Source of the DNA: Candidatus Pacearchaeota archaeon
GTDB taxonomy: Archaea > Nanobdellota > Nanobdellia > Pacearchaeales > GW2011-AR1
Direction of reading: 5' to 3'
DNA length: 43,296 nt
NCBI GenBank assembly: GCA_016186365.1
Contig: JACPLT010000014.1
Span: 1-43,296 of the forward strand
A program made the position numbers and the translations under genes. Numbering within the stretch: position 1 is the first letter of the stretch; each line of letters starts with the position of its first letter. This document shows, piece after piece, positions 16,732 through 24,113 of the stretch. Below the pieces are notes generated by a model. The model saw only the letters and a list, made by a program, of their open reading frames with translations. It had not been told where the DNA came from and searched no databases.

Positions 16732-16908
16732 TTATATCCTGCTCAAAACTGATACCGCTTGTATCAAAATTGAGGCAATTAATCCTATCAGGGACAAACT
16801 CATCTGAAATGCATCAAAACAGCTTGTATTTACAATATTAATTGCTATAAAAAGGAATATTAAGAAGTTTATAAAATTACCGAACCATCCTAGTAGCTCA
16901 AAATTCAT
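16732..16908 (-). CDS. 58-residue two-helix membrane protein
   Basis: ATG at 16908, TAA at 16732-16734. Two hydrophobic segments, FINFLIFLFIAINIV (about 12-26) and LSLIGLIASILIQAV (about 38-52), are joined by a short NTSCFDAFQ loop. There is no known family. It is first of three minus-strand frames leading to tyrS (26 bp to the next start). Confidence 0.5.
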   Translation of the reverse strand: MNFELLGWFGNFINFLIFLFIAINIVNTSCFDAFQMSLSLIGLIASILIQAVSVLSRI

Positions 16909-16970
16909 TTTACAAAGCAGAAAACTTTAATCAAAAAAACTAGGATTTATTCATAGAGTTTTTAGGATGC

Positions 16971-17001
16971 TCAGAAATGCGAATCTCATGAGCATTTCTG
17001 A
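16971..17001. repeat. perfect 10-bp hairpin
   Basis: TCAGAAATGC (16971-16980) and GCATTTCTGA (16992-17001) around an 11-nt loop. The CAGAAAT / ATTTCTG arms resemble the two small hairpins inside the repeat at 34110-34250. It lies in the gap behind the gene at 17019. Confidence 0.6.
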
Positions 17002-17018
17002 CATTATTAAATCTTTCT

Positions 17019-17396
17019 CTAACAGGAATGATATTCGACAAATCTATCAAAAATAAGTCTTCCAAACTTTTTAGAATCTTCTGAAAGTTTAGAATCCGAT
17101 TTCATTGCTCTTTCAAGACTAGATTTATCTATTTCTACTCGATTATGCTCATCAGGAAAACTAAGTATTCCAAATTTAGTAGAGTATAGATGAAGCAGAG
17201 TCTCTAATACATGACAATACATCTCTGCTCTTTTAAGAATTGGACAAAAAGCACCCATCTGTTCAGGATGCTCTTCAGTTATAAAACCAAAAGCTCGGTG
17301 CATTAATCTATCATATCTCCCTAATTGATTTACTCCCCGTTCAGAACAGCAAGATAAAAAAGATTCAAAAACTTCAAATGAAGATAACCCTTCCAT
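17019..17396 (-). CDS. hypothetical soluble protein
   Basis: 125 residues, unrecognised. Predominantly helical and soluble, with five Cys (a CC pair near residue 16, then C50, C61 and a C-terminal Cys) but no clear metal-site spacing. It stands alone, with an AT-rich TATATATATTTAAA-type promoter stretch just upstream around 17410-17423. Confidence 0.6.
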   Translation of the reverse strand: MEGLSSFEVFESFLSCCSERGVNQLGRYDRLMHRAFGFITEEHPEQMGAFCPILKRAEMYCHVLETLLHLYSTKFGILSFPDEHNRVEIDKSSLERAMKSDSKLSEDSKKFGRLIFDRFVEYHSC

Positions 17397-17446
17397 AAAA
17401 AAAATAACACATATATATATTTAAACATTATTATACTAAAACAGCA

Positions 17447-17803
17447 ATGAACGAAAAATCCCTGCTAATTTTATCTCTCGCTCTCTCTATTTTCGGAATA
17501 ATCCTTCTCTTCTATCTCTCGAGCTTTCCCCCCAGCCAATCTAAAATATCCGAATTAGAAAGCAGGATGATAAATTCAAGGGTAAAAATATTCGGGCAGC
17601 TGATTCAAATCTCAAATCAAAAAACTTTTTTTATCATGAAAATAAAAGACAGCACAGGAACAATAGAAGTCACAACAGAGAAACCCTTTCCAATAAATTC
17701 TACGCTAGAAATAACAGGAAAAATACAAGAATATAAAAATAAAAAACAAATAAATGCTGAAAAGATAGTTCTACTTTTCACCCCAAGCAGCTACACCCAA
17801 TAA
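17447..17803 (+). CDS. membrane-anchored OB-fold protein
   Basis: 118 residues. One N-terminal membrane helix (ILSLALSIFGIILLFYL, about 8-24), then a small OB-fold-like beta domain: RVKIFGQLIQIS, TFFIMKIKDSTGTIEV, STLEITGKIQEYKNKKQINA. The repeated pattern of strand, SGTIEVT-like turn and G-K-x strand matches tRNA_anti/OB nucleic-acid-binding folds. The role is unknown; the orientation would place the OB domain outside or inside depending on topology. The 3' end overlaps the convergent gene by 33 bp. Confidence 0.7.
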   Translation: MNEKSLLILSLALSIFGIILLFYLSSFPPSQSKISELESRMINSRVKIFGQLIQISNQKTFFIMKIKDSTGTIEVTTEKPFPINSTLEITGKIQEYKNKKQINAEKIVLLFTPSSYTQ

Positions 17804-18235
17804 TATTATCTGAATTATCGGCCCCACTAAAGGAATGAAAATAAGCAATACCCACCATCCCGGTCTGCCAACAGCTTCGTAAGTCTTCCACATCCATATA
17901 AATGAAAAAACAGCGTATACGATTATTGCAACTATATTAACAAATGGAATTGGAAACGCTATTAACAGCAATACAGGCCACCATCTCATTTTAGCAGCCC
18001 GGCTCATTATAAGTGCAGGCCCTATAACTGGAATCCATGCAATTCCAGGAGTATAATTTTTAGTCTTTTTAGCAATCGACATAAATGCAAAAGAAGTGTA
18101 AACATAGATTCCTATGCATATAATTGCAAATATCACTAAAAAAGCAGCAATAAGCGCTAACACTCCTCCAATTAGTCCTCCGGCTGCCAATCCATCCAGA
18201 TTTATAGCAGGTGCGATATTTAAAAACAAGTTCAT
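17771..18235 (-). CDS. DUF5684-like membrane protein
   Basis: 154 residues, four or five membrane helices. The segments YTPGIAWIPVIGPALI, WWPVLLLIAFPIPFVN and GRPGWWVLLIFIPLVGPIIQ, with repeated W-W and IP-x-x-GP motifs, match the DUF5684 type of membrane proteins seen next to signal peptidase genes in other organisms. Here no signal peptidase is adjacent. A GGAGG ribosome site lies just upstream of its ATG on the minus strand (18240-18246). Confidence 0.7.
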   Translation of the reverse strand: MNLFLNIAPAINLDGLAAGGLIGGVLALIAAFLVIFAIICIGIYVYTSFAFMSIAKKTKNYTPGIAWIPVIGPALIMSRAAKMRWWPVLLLIAFPIPFVNIVAIIVYAVFSFIWMWKTYEAVGRPGWWVLLIFIPLVGPIIQIILLGVAAWGEK

Positions 18236-18415
18236 TTTAACCTCCTTTATTAATTCAACTAATTCATATTTATAAATATTCGCTTCAATAAAATATAAAA
18301 ATTATGAAAGTATTAATTTTAGAAAAATCCGTACATTTTCCGTAGAGGTTTTACATTCAATTCATTAAATCAACTTCCCAAGTCATTAAAGACAGGAAAG
18401 TAGAGCGATGAGAGG

Positions 18416-18721
18416 TTATTTTTCCTTCTGGATAAAACTCCAAATCAAATAAGTTAAAATTCCTGGCAACAACAAAATAATTATTTGTATTAATATACTG
18501 GATACCAGTGTTGGCTTATCACAAAAACAGCCACCGCTGCAAGAAATATCTGGAAGAATATTTAACACAAAAACTTTAGGGCAATCACTCCCCTTAAATG
18601 TTGCTGGACAAGGATAATAATTACATCTAACAGAACTTGAAAGCCAAAGAAACAACAAATACCAAATTATAATTGCACCAATAGAAAGTATTATCTTCCA
18701 TTTATTAGGTTTGGGGTTCAT
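18416..18721 (-). CDS. two-helix membrane protein with Cys-rich loop
   Basis: 101 residues. Helices at about 9-28 and 71-96 flank a loop with six Cys (C33, C38, C47, C61, C65, C67; CSGGCFC), likely disulfide-bonded outside the cell. I do not recognise a named family. It stands alone just before the left border of the mobile element. Confidence 0.65.
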   Translation of the reverse strand: MNPKPNKWKIILSIGAIIIWYLLFLWLSSSVRCNYYPCPATFKGSDCPKVFVLNILPDISCSGGCFCDKPTLVSSILIQIIILLLPGILTYLIWSFIQKEK

Positions 18722-18827
18722 ATAATTTTCAGTAAATCTTAATTTATAAATTTGATTATCACTTCAATCTCTCTTGCCCCGTTAGTAGCATAATAAATAA
18801 TTTATACCTAAAATACAGCTTAATTCA

Positions 18828-18893
18828 ATGATTATTGAATTAATTATTGCTCTAACTGCAGGAATAATCACAGGAATAATCACCGGCTTGTAA
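18828..18893 (+). pseudogene. 21-codon fragment resembling the start of a TctA-like gene
   Basis: ATG at 18828, stop at 18891. The translation MIIELIIALTAGIITGIITG plus L aligns without gaps with residues 6-26 of the gene at 31338 (VALLLGVTCGTLTGIIPGL region), 9 of 21 identical including the T-G-I-I-x-G-L pattern. A TATA-like AATTTATACC lies at 18799-18808. It is directly left of the mobile element, whose right end abuts the intact TctA-like gene. It may be the severed original 5' end, or a micropeptide that only looks similar. Confidence 0.4.
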
Positions 18894-18902
18894 AACCCGA
18901 AA

Positions 18903-18925
18903 ACACAGCGTTATACTTCTTCTAA
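18903..18925. repeat. left end of element: direct repeat plus terminal inverted repeat
   Basis: CACAGCGTT (18903-18911) is repeated directly at 31275. TTATACTTCTTCTAAC (18910-18925) matches the right end at 31322-31337 in inverted orientation, 14 of 16. Further inward an ATTTGG-like match is also shared in inverted orientation. Which of the two is the recombination core is undecided. Confidence 0.45.
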
Positions 18926-18974
18926 CAAAAAACATTACCAAATAATGACCCAAAATAAATAGTAGCTCAACTTT

Positions 18975-18982
18975 AAGGAGGT
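18975..18982 (+). promoter_or_regulatory. strong Shine-Dalgarno site
   Basis: AAGGAGGT ends one base before the ATG at 18984 but seven bases before the in-frame ATG at 18990, so it selects 18990 as the start of the DNA-binding protein gene. Confidence 0.6.
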
Positions 18983-18989
18983 AATGGAA

Positions 18990-19484
18990 ATGTCATATGA
19001 TAGAATCGGAAACACTCGGATAAGAGAAAGATGTGTCAGAGATGGAAAGCTCGTTGGAAGAAAAAGAAGCATCTTCGACAAGGTAAATGAGATTAAAAGT
19101 GATATTAAAGACTCAATACCCGAAATTAACGATGATAAGTTGATACCTTTATTGAGTAAAATTAGGACTTATTACTGCAATAAAAAGAAAGGTATTCCTC
19201 TCGGAAGGAGAGGGCAAAAAGGCTATAGAAGCTTAACACAGGTTGAAACATTAGTCTATGACTATATGATAAAAAATAATCTCAATCCGAGCACAACATA
19301 TAGATGGTTCATTGCTACAAGACTGCCTCAAGACATCAGGGAGAAATTAGCAAAGGGTCAGATAGGTCAAAGAAAAGCAATGGAAATTTCTGCAAACAGG
19401 AGACGCACCAAAGATAGTGTTAATGGTCTAATCATGATGGAAGAAATTAGAAATATAATCCAGAAGCTGGATTGGAGCGGATAA
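18990..19484 (+). CDS. putative DNA-binding protein upstream of integrase
   Basis: 164 residues from the ATG at 18990 (chosen by the ribosome site). Highly basic. The C-terminal half has NPSTTYRWFIATRLPQDIRE followed by KLAKGQIGQRKAMEISANRR, which resembles the ParB/KorB-type helix-turn-helix region, where an L-P-x-x-V-R-E helix and an alpha-rich repeat follow. It is one base from the integrase gene, so it may serve as a recombination accessory factor or regulator. I do not recognise the full-length family. Confidence 0.65.
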   Translation: MSYDRIGNTRIRERCVRDGKLVGRKRSIFDKVNEIKSDIKDSIPEINDDKLIPLLSKIRTYYCNKKKGIPLGRRGQKGYRSLTQVETLVYDYMIKNNLNPSTTYRWFIATRLPQDIREKLAKGQIGQRKAMEISANRRRTKDSVNGLIMMEEIRNIIQKLDWSG

Positions 19485-19485
19485 A

Positions 19486-20487
19486 ATGGACAATACAAAC
19501 ACAAACAAAGATACAAACAAAATAATTGAAGCAATCAATAAAGCCTTAAATAAAAAAAGGATGCACTATAAAGAAATTTATGAGCAGTTAATCTCAGAAA
19601 AGGTTATTCCTCCTAATTCAGAAAAAGAGTTCAAAAATCTTTATGCATGGGCTTTAGATATGGGATTTGTCGATAGAACTAAAATAAAAAACTGGAGCAA
19701 GAAAAGAGGAAAACTTCCAAAGTATTTTACTAAAAAACAATTAGTTCAATTATTTAATGTTGTAGATAGACCAAAAGACATGATTGCATTTTTTATGGCA
19801 TTAATGTGCGGTTTAAGGATAAATGAATTATGTAAACTGAGAATCCGAGACATTGATTTTGAGAATCATAGAGTCTTTATCGGAGATAGTAAGAATCCAA
19901 ATAGGACACGAGATAATTATGGAAAAGACAGATATGTGGATTTTGATTCAGCAATAGAAGGAGTATTAAAGAAATGGATTGAGATAATAGGAGAGAGTAG
20001 CGAATGGTTTATGCCATCAGATAAAAGCCCAGATATGCACTTGAGAAAAAAGTCTTTGCATGAAAGACTGAGACTCTACTTAAAAGAAGCAGGAATACTT
20101 CAGATAGATTATACTATGAAAGTTTCTCAGAAAGTCAATGGAAAAAGAATCACAAAAACAGTCAACAGATACACAAGATATTTTCATTGTTTCAGGCACA
20201 CAATGGCATGTATAATTTACAACTCCACATCAGATATTTTTATTGTAAATAAATTCTTAGGGCACGCTGATTTAGATACCACCGCAGTGTATGCGAAGGT
20301 CATAGATTCCAAGATGAAAACATCAATTTCCAGTGTTTTTAATTCCATTCATTACAATTATCACAATGGAGAGCATTTGCCTAATCCTCATCCAGTTAAA
20401 AGCACTTTAACACAATCTTCTCCTGTAGTTGAAACTATAGCCCCACAGTCCTTTAGATTTATTGGGTCTCCAGCTTGTGAACAATGA
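19486..20487 (+). CDS. tyrosine recombinase / integrase
   Basis: 333 residues. The phage-integrase catalytic domain holds all expected residues: R111 in CGLRINELCKL, a Lys in the beta-hairpin (around K136-K147), H234 and R237 in HCFRHTM, H260 in LGHADLDTT, and nucleophile Y269 in AVYAKV. The N-terminal 80 residues form the core-binding part. It most likely catalyses integration and excision of the surrounding element. It follows the DNA-binding gene by one base and overlaps the next small ORF by 11 bp. Confidence 0.93.
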   Translation: MDNTNTNKDTNKIIEAINKALNKKRMHYKEIYEQLISEKVIPPNSEKEFKNLYAWALDMGFVDRTKIKNWSKKRGKLPKYFTKKQLVQLFNVVDRPKDMIAFFMALMCGLRINELCKLRIRDIDFENHRVFIGDSKNPNRTRDNYGKDRYVDFDSAIEGVLKKWIEIIGESSEWFMPSDKSPDMHLRKKSLHERLRLYLKEAGILQIDYTMKVSQKVNGKRITKTVNRYTRYFHCFRHTMACIIYNSTSDIFIVNKFLGHADLDTTAVYAKVIDSKMKTSISSVFNSIHYNYHNGEHLPNPHPVKSTLTQSSPVVETIAPQSFRFIGSPACEQ

Positions 20488-20599
20488 AATAAGCCAAGAA
20501 GAGTATATCCGAAAAAGAAAACTTCTTGAATCTGAAGGCTACAAACAAATTATTGAGATAAAAGATACAACTGACAAAGAAAAAGATAAAAGAAGTTAA
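20477..20599 (+). CDS. 40-residue charged protein (GTG start)
   Basis: GTG at 20477 overlaps the integrase end by 11 bp; stop at 20597. The product (NNEISQEEYIRKRKLLESEG then YKQIIEIKDTTDKEKDKRS) is very charged and probably a single helix. The next ORF starts on the following base. Short, but the overlap on both sides favours translation. Confidence 0.4.
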   Translation: MNNEISQEEYIRKRKLLESEGYKQIIEIKDTTDKEKDKRS

Positions 20600-20701
20600 G
20601 TGTCTCTTGCTGAATATGCATTTATTACCCTTATAGTCTTGAGTGTCCTAATGGGATTGGGAGCGTCTCAACTTTCTAATGTTTTTGGACTTTTAATATA
20701 A
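20600..20701 (+). CDS. 33-residue membrane peptide with pilin-like N-terminus (GTG start)
   Basis: GTG at 20600 follows the previous stop directly; TAA at 20699. The product begins SLAEYAFITLIVLSVLMGLG and ends ASQLSNVFGLLI. The E-Y-A-x-I-x-x-L-I pattern resembles the start of Flp/TadE-type pilins, in which EYA opens the hydrophobic helix, but no prepilin peptidase site precedes it here. Otherwise it is a simple one-helix membrane peptide. Confidence 0.4.
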   Translation: MSLAEYAFITLIVLSVLMGLGASQLSNVFGLLI

Positions 20702-21090
20702 TTCCGAATATCATGGGCATTAATTAATCTATCAATGCCATGCATGTGTGTCTGCGTGTAGGTAGACAGACAAGAGCCGAGAAAAAAATTAGTCATCTTT
20801 GAATCTTTTATTATTTGACCGACGCTATTTATAGAGGATAATTATCAATCTTGAGTTCAATTAACTCATTCTGCAAGACTCCTCTTTCAGAAAGCTGTCT
20901 GCTCCCAACATTGTAAAAGTAGACAACTGGAGAGAATATCATCATTTATCGAATGTAAAAGTAAATGGCTAATACGCAATAGAGAAAGAGTTGGGGAGGT
21001 CTTTTATTTGAGACAGGGATAGTAGACAGCAATTCCTTTATTTGAAATCGTAATACAAGCCATTTATATGAGGGGCTCTTTCTGAACAGC
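20702..21090. other. 389-bp non-coding stretch with repeated G(T/C)AGACA motif
   Basis: No ORF is accepted. The heptamer GTAGACA occurs at 20762, 20919 and 21022, and its near-complement TGTCTGC at 20749 and 20896, giving two inverted pairs and one single site. TGTAAAAGTA repeats at 20912 and 20961. The location between the two recombinase genes suits recombination accessory sites, a resolution site or iteron-like binding sites. Confidence 0.4.
21061..21069 (+). promoter_or_regulatory. TATA box for the 21091 gene
   Basis: CATTTATAT lies 22-30 bp before the ATG at 21091, standard for an archaeal promoter with almost no leader. Confidence 0.45.
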
Positions 21091-21579
21091 ATGGTAAAGA
21101 TTTATGGAGCAGTTGACAAAAGAAAGAGAAGACAAAGAAGTGACTATGGAAAACGGAGAGAGCAATACAATGGCAAGCCAGTCAAAAGAAGAAGAGAAAT
21201 TATCTGGGAGAAAAAGAGAGGCGATAAAGAAGTCTTAAAATTGTGGGTTTGGGAAAAGGGGATAATGAGTCCAGAGGGTAGGTCAAAATGGAATCGAAGA
21301 GTCCGCCCATTTATTAAAAACATTATTTACACCCCAAGAATGAGAATCGATGCCCATGTATCTTATCTAACAACAAAACAAAATGTTGAGCAATTCTTTC
21401 TTGAAGTGATAGGATATACTGGAGAATTTTTAATTATGGGCTTCAGCAACGCAGGGAATAGATTTCATTGTAAACCTGTAAAGATTTGCAGGATTATTAT
21501 CAATGATTCAAAAGAAAGTCTCAGGTGTAGGATGATTCAAGACTACCGATGGTGGAGGTATTGGTTTTACCATGATTAA
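21091..21579 (+). CDS. basic hypothetical protein
   Basis: 162 residues, unrecognised. The first 60 residues are extremely basic (DKRKRRQRSDYGKRREQ, VKRRREIIWEKKRG), which suggests nucleic-acid binding; the remainder is a mixed alpha/beta stretch rich in Trp and Tyr, ending DYRWWRYWFYHD. The stop overlaps the serine recombinase start by 8 bp, so the two are expressed together and this may be a directionality factor or accessory DNA binder. That role is inferred. Confidence 0.65.
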   Translation: MVKIYGAVDKRKRRQRSDYGKRREQYNGKPVKRRREIIWEKKRGDKEVLKLWVWEKGIMSPEGRSKWNRRVRPFIKNIIYTPRMRIDAHVSYLTTKQNVEQFFLEVIGYTGEFLIMGFSNAGNRFHCKPVKICRIIINDSKESLRCRMIQDYRWWRYWFYHD

Positions 21580-22312
21580 AATAGATTCACAAAACGCAGT
21601 AGCTTATATTAGACTATCTTCAGACGATAGTTCAAATCCTTCGCTGAGCCCGCAGAATCAGCAGGATATCATAAAGAAGAATGCAGAAGACAGAAAGCTG
21701 ATATTAATTCAGACTTATGAAGACATAAACAAAACTGGCTCAAACATTTTCAGAAAGGGACTTGAGCAATTAATGAAAGATGCAAGAGAAGGAAAGTTCA
21801 AAACAGTATTCATTAAAGATTGGTCAAGGCTTTCGAGAAATATCATAGACCAAGAAACTATTGTTAAAGAATTGAGCAGTATCGGAATTGAAGTAATTTC
21901 ATGTGATGGAGTTACAGACAAAAAGATTAGACAAGTCACAGGATTGACTAACGAGTGGTTTATCGATGAGTGCAGGAAAAAACAACAGCAAGTTCACAAA
22001 CTAAAGCTTGAAGCAAAGATACCTTGTAACCGTCCTCCTTTTGGATATACTTTTAGCAAGAAGATGAAGAAGTTTGTGATTAATCCAGAAGAATCAGAAG
22101 ATGTTAAAAGAATATTCGAGTTAAGAAGTGAAGGCAAATCAATTAATGAAATATCAAAACAATTTAGCATGTCCTCGAGCAAAGTTTTTGGAATCTTAAA
22201 AAATAAAACTTATCTTGGTTTTATCAAATACAAATCAGAATTAATCCAAGCTCACGAGCCCATCATCTCCGAAAAGCTTTTTAATAAAGTGAATAATAAT
22301 TCAGTAGAATGA
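21572..22312 (+). CDS. compact serine recombinase
   Basis: 246 residues. The N-terminal resolvase domain (about 9-135) has the catalytic Ser in AYIRLSSDD (S16), QNQQDI helix, and the DWSRLSRN motif (83-90). It continues into the recombinase domain found in large serine recombinases (NRPPFGYTFSKKMKKF..., SINEISKQFSMSSSKVFGIL helix-turn-helix, TYLGFIKYKSELI), but lacks the zinc ribbon and coiled coil and stops at half their length. It could invert, resolve or integrate DNA. The presence of a full tyrosine integrase in the same element makes its task unclear. Confidence 0.9.
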   Translation: MIKIDSQNAVAYIRLSSDDSSNPSLSPQNQQDIIKKNAEDRKLILIQTYEDINKTGSNIFRKGLEQLMKDAREGKFKTVFIKDWSRLSRNIIDQETIVKELSSIGIEVISCDGVTDKKIRQVTGLTNEWFIDECRKKQQQVHKLKLEAKIPCNRPPFGYTFSKKMKKFVINPEESEDVKRIFELRSEGKSINEISKQFSMSSSKVFGILKNKTYLGFIKYKSELIQAHEPIISEKLFNKVNNNSVE

Positions 22313-22360
22313 ACTTAAAAGAAAGATAGCTTTTTAAATAGTCAAAGAATCTCATACTTG

Positions 22361-22391
22361 AGGTGGTAGCTACCTCAGAGCTTTTTCTGAG
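22361..22391 (+). promoter_or_regulatory. hairpins in the leader of the 22401 gene
   Basis: The perfect palindrome GGTAGCTACC (22365-22374) is followed by CTCAGA (22374-22379) pairing with TCTGAG (22386-22391) across a 6-nt loop. A TATA-like TTTTTAAATA lies at 22331-22340, so the transcript would carry this structure just before the ATG. The two stems share bases at 22374, so they could be alternatives; also a possible operator. Confidence 0.4.
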
Positions 22392-22400
22392 AAAAATACA

Positions 22401-23537
22401 ATGACAGACTATTATTTAGAAGATAGAACAAGACTTGGAGGACAACCCAAGAGAGTAATCGGAGAATATGTAGAGTCTCAGGGGATATTAGTCCCAAGAA
22501 GATTTATGACTTTGAAAGAAGCCAGAGAATCAGGTTTACTAATAATAGCACGAAGTGAACATACTCAAGATTACGATGGTTTATCAGGTCTATTGAGAAG
22601 CCCAGTTTTACAAGGGGAAGACTTTGGGAATGTAGGAAGTGAAGAGGAATTAAAAACTAAAGTTTTAGCTGAACCTGAATGTGGAACAAGTATGCATAGG
22701 CAAATGTGTAATTTTACAAAATATGACGAAGATAGGTTTAAAGCAGAGACCTCTTTCTCTTTTTGGGAGATGTTAGGTGGATTTAATAGGACAGTTGTTG
22801 CAGATACTGCAATTCCTGACAGGCATCATGTGATGACCTATCTTAGTTCAGAAGGAAAATGGTTTTTTAATTATGCAATTGTTGAAAACAGTAGTGTTGC
22901 TCAAGAATTTATCAAGCCTCTTACTCCAGAATTAAAAGAGGGTCTCCCAGCACTTATAGAATTTTATGAAAAAGTAAGACACTTAGGAAGATTTGATAGA
23001 CAGCATTGCCCGATAATGGAAATTCAAACAGTGGGGGATAAAAATTATTTTTTACAATATCTTAGAACCAGAGATTCTCAGCCTGCAACATTTAGGCTCG
23101 AAAGAGAGTTAAAAGATGGAGAAATAGAAGCCCCGTTTGTAAGAGGTGCGACACCTTCGACTGGAGCAGATTATAAAGTTACAGTTTACTATGCCAATCA
23201 AGACAGTTGGGGCTTTGAACTTCAAGGAGAGGATGGGTCTTGGGATAATCACTTTAACCATGTATTTTCAGAGCTACAGGTTAGAAATAGAAAAATTCAA
23301 ATGACCAGCACAAGAGGAGATGTTTGGTGGGAATTAATGAAATATGTTGTTCATCATCTTCAAAAATCAAAATTGTTTAAACCAGAAGTTTCAGTTATAG
23401 CAAATATGGAAGATTTTTTTGTTAATGGGGAAGATACAAGTAAAATTTATCAAAGCACTAAAAACGGACAAAACTATTCTATGATGCTAAATGTAGTTTC
23501 CGATGGAAAAAGATGCCTTATGAGAAGATTAAAATAA
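22401..23537 (+). CDS. PEP-synthase-N-like (ATP-grasp) hypothetical protein
   Basis: 378 residues, not firmly recognised. The segment LLIIARSEHTQDYDGLSGLL (46-65) resembles the VRSSATAEDLPGASFAG loop in the nucleotide-binding domain of PEP synthase and pyruvate phosphate dikinase. The later CPIMEIQTVGDKNYFLQYLR resembles that domain's end (IEWA...G-x-YILQARP), and FVRGATPSTG recalls the start of the next domain. The swivelling His and PEP-binding domains are missing. If the match holds it is a stand-alone ATP-grasp-like protein of unknown substrate. It is a single-gene unit with its own promoter and leader hairpins, convergent with the cargo operon. Confidence 0.5.
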   Translation: MTDYYLEDRTRLGGQPKRVIGEYVESQGILVPRRFMTLKEARESGLLIIARSEHTQDYDGLSGLLRSPVLQGEDFGNVGSEEELKTKVLAEPECGTSMHRQMCNFTKYDEDRFKAETSFSFWEMLGGFNRTVVADTAIPDRHHVMTYLSSEGKWFFNYAIVENSSVAQEFIKPLTPELKEGLPALIEFYEKVRHLGRFDRQHCPIMEIQTVGDKNYFLQYLRTRDSQPATFRLERELKDGEIEAPFVRGATPSTGADYKVTVYYANQDSWGFELQGEDGSWDNHFNHVFSELQVRNRKIQMTSTRGDVWWELMKYVVHHLQKSKLFKPEVSVIANMEDFFVNGEDTSKIYQSTKNGQNYSMMLNVVSDGKRCLMRRLK

Positions 23538-23552
23538 AAAATCTTTTTCAGT

Positions 23553-24113
23553 CTACCATTTAACAAATTTAATTATCAAACCACCAATTGTAATGATTGA
23601 ACTTATGATACCCAGAATAGTGTTAGCTTTTCCTAACAACCCCCAAATGCCCAATTCCTTAACTTCCTCATCTTTAAACATAAGCGATAAAACAACCAGT
23701 ATAACCGCTTGAACCAATATTAAAATTAAAGAGATGTTAGCTATAGATGGAATTTTAAATGCAAGACTTATAACGGTTAATGGCAAGATTATAAGCAAAA
23801 CAAATATCGAGACTCTCACTGCCTTTACTTTATAATGTCCTTGAATAAGATTCAAAACAAATGCATATGCTCCTGTAACTATTGCAGAAAATAAAAATGA
23901 AATAAAAAGCATCACGATAGACGCTAAATCTTTAAATTCGGTATTCAAATAAGAGGCTATCAATATGCCTAAACAAACAAAAACAAGAATCATATTTAAG
24001 GCTAAGAGTTTGTTCACAGGTTTGTCTTCTTCCAATAATTTCTTAATCGGATTTAATCCCTTAACTGCTAAGTCAACTATACTTCCCTCTTCATAAGATT
24101 TTTTATTTGCCAT
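23553..24113 (-). CDS. five-helix membrane protein, last gene of cargo operon
   Basis: 186 residues. A charged N-terminus (1-36) precedes five hydrophobic segments (about 37-57, 62-88, 98-118, 123-146, 160-184). No catalytic motif and no family recognised. Its start overlaps the Nudix gene by 11 bp, so it belongs to the same translationally coupled operon. It could be a membrane effector, transporter or anchor for the soluble enzymes encoded upstream. Confidence 0.7.
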   Translation of the reverse strand: MANKKSYEEGSIVDLAVKGLNPIKKLLEEDKPVNKLLALNMILVFVCLGILIASYLNTEFKDLASIVMLFISFLFSAIVTGAYAFVLNLIQGHYKVKAVRVSIFVLLIILPLTVISLAFKIPSIANISLILILVQAVILVVLSLMFKDEEVKELGIWGLLGKANTILGIISSIITIGGLIIKFVKW

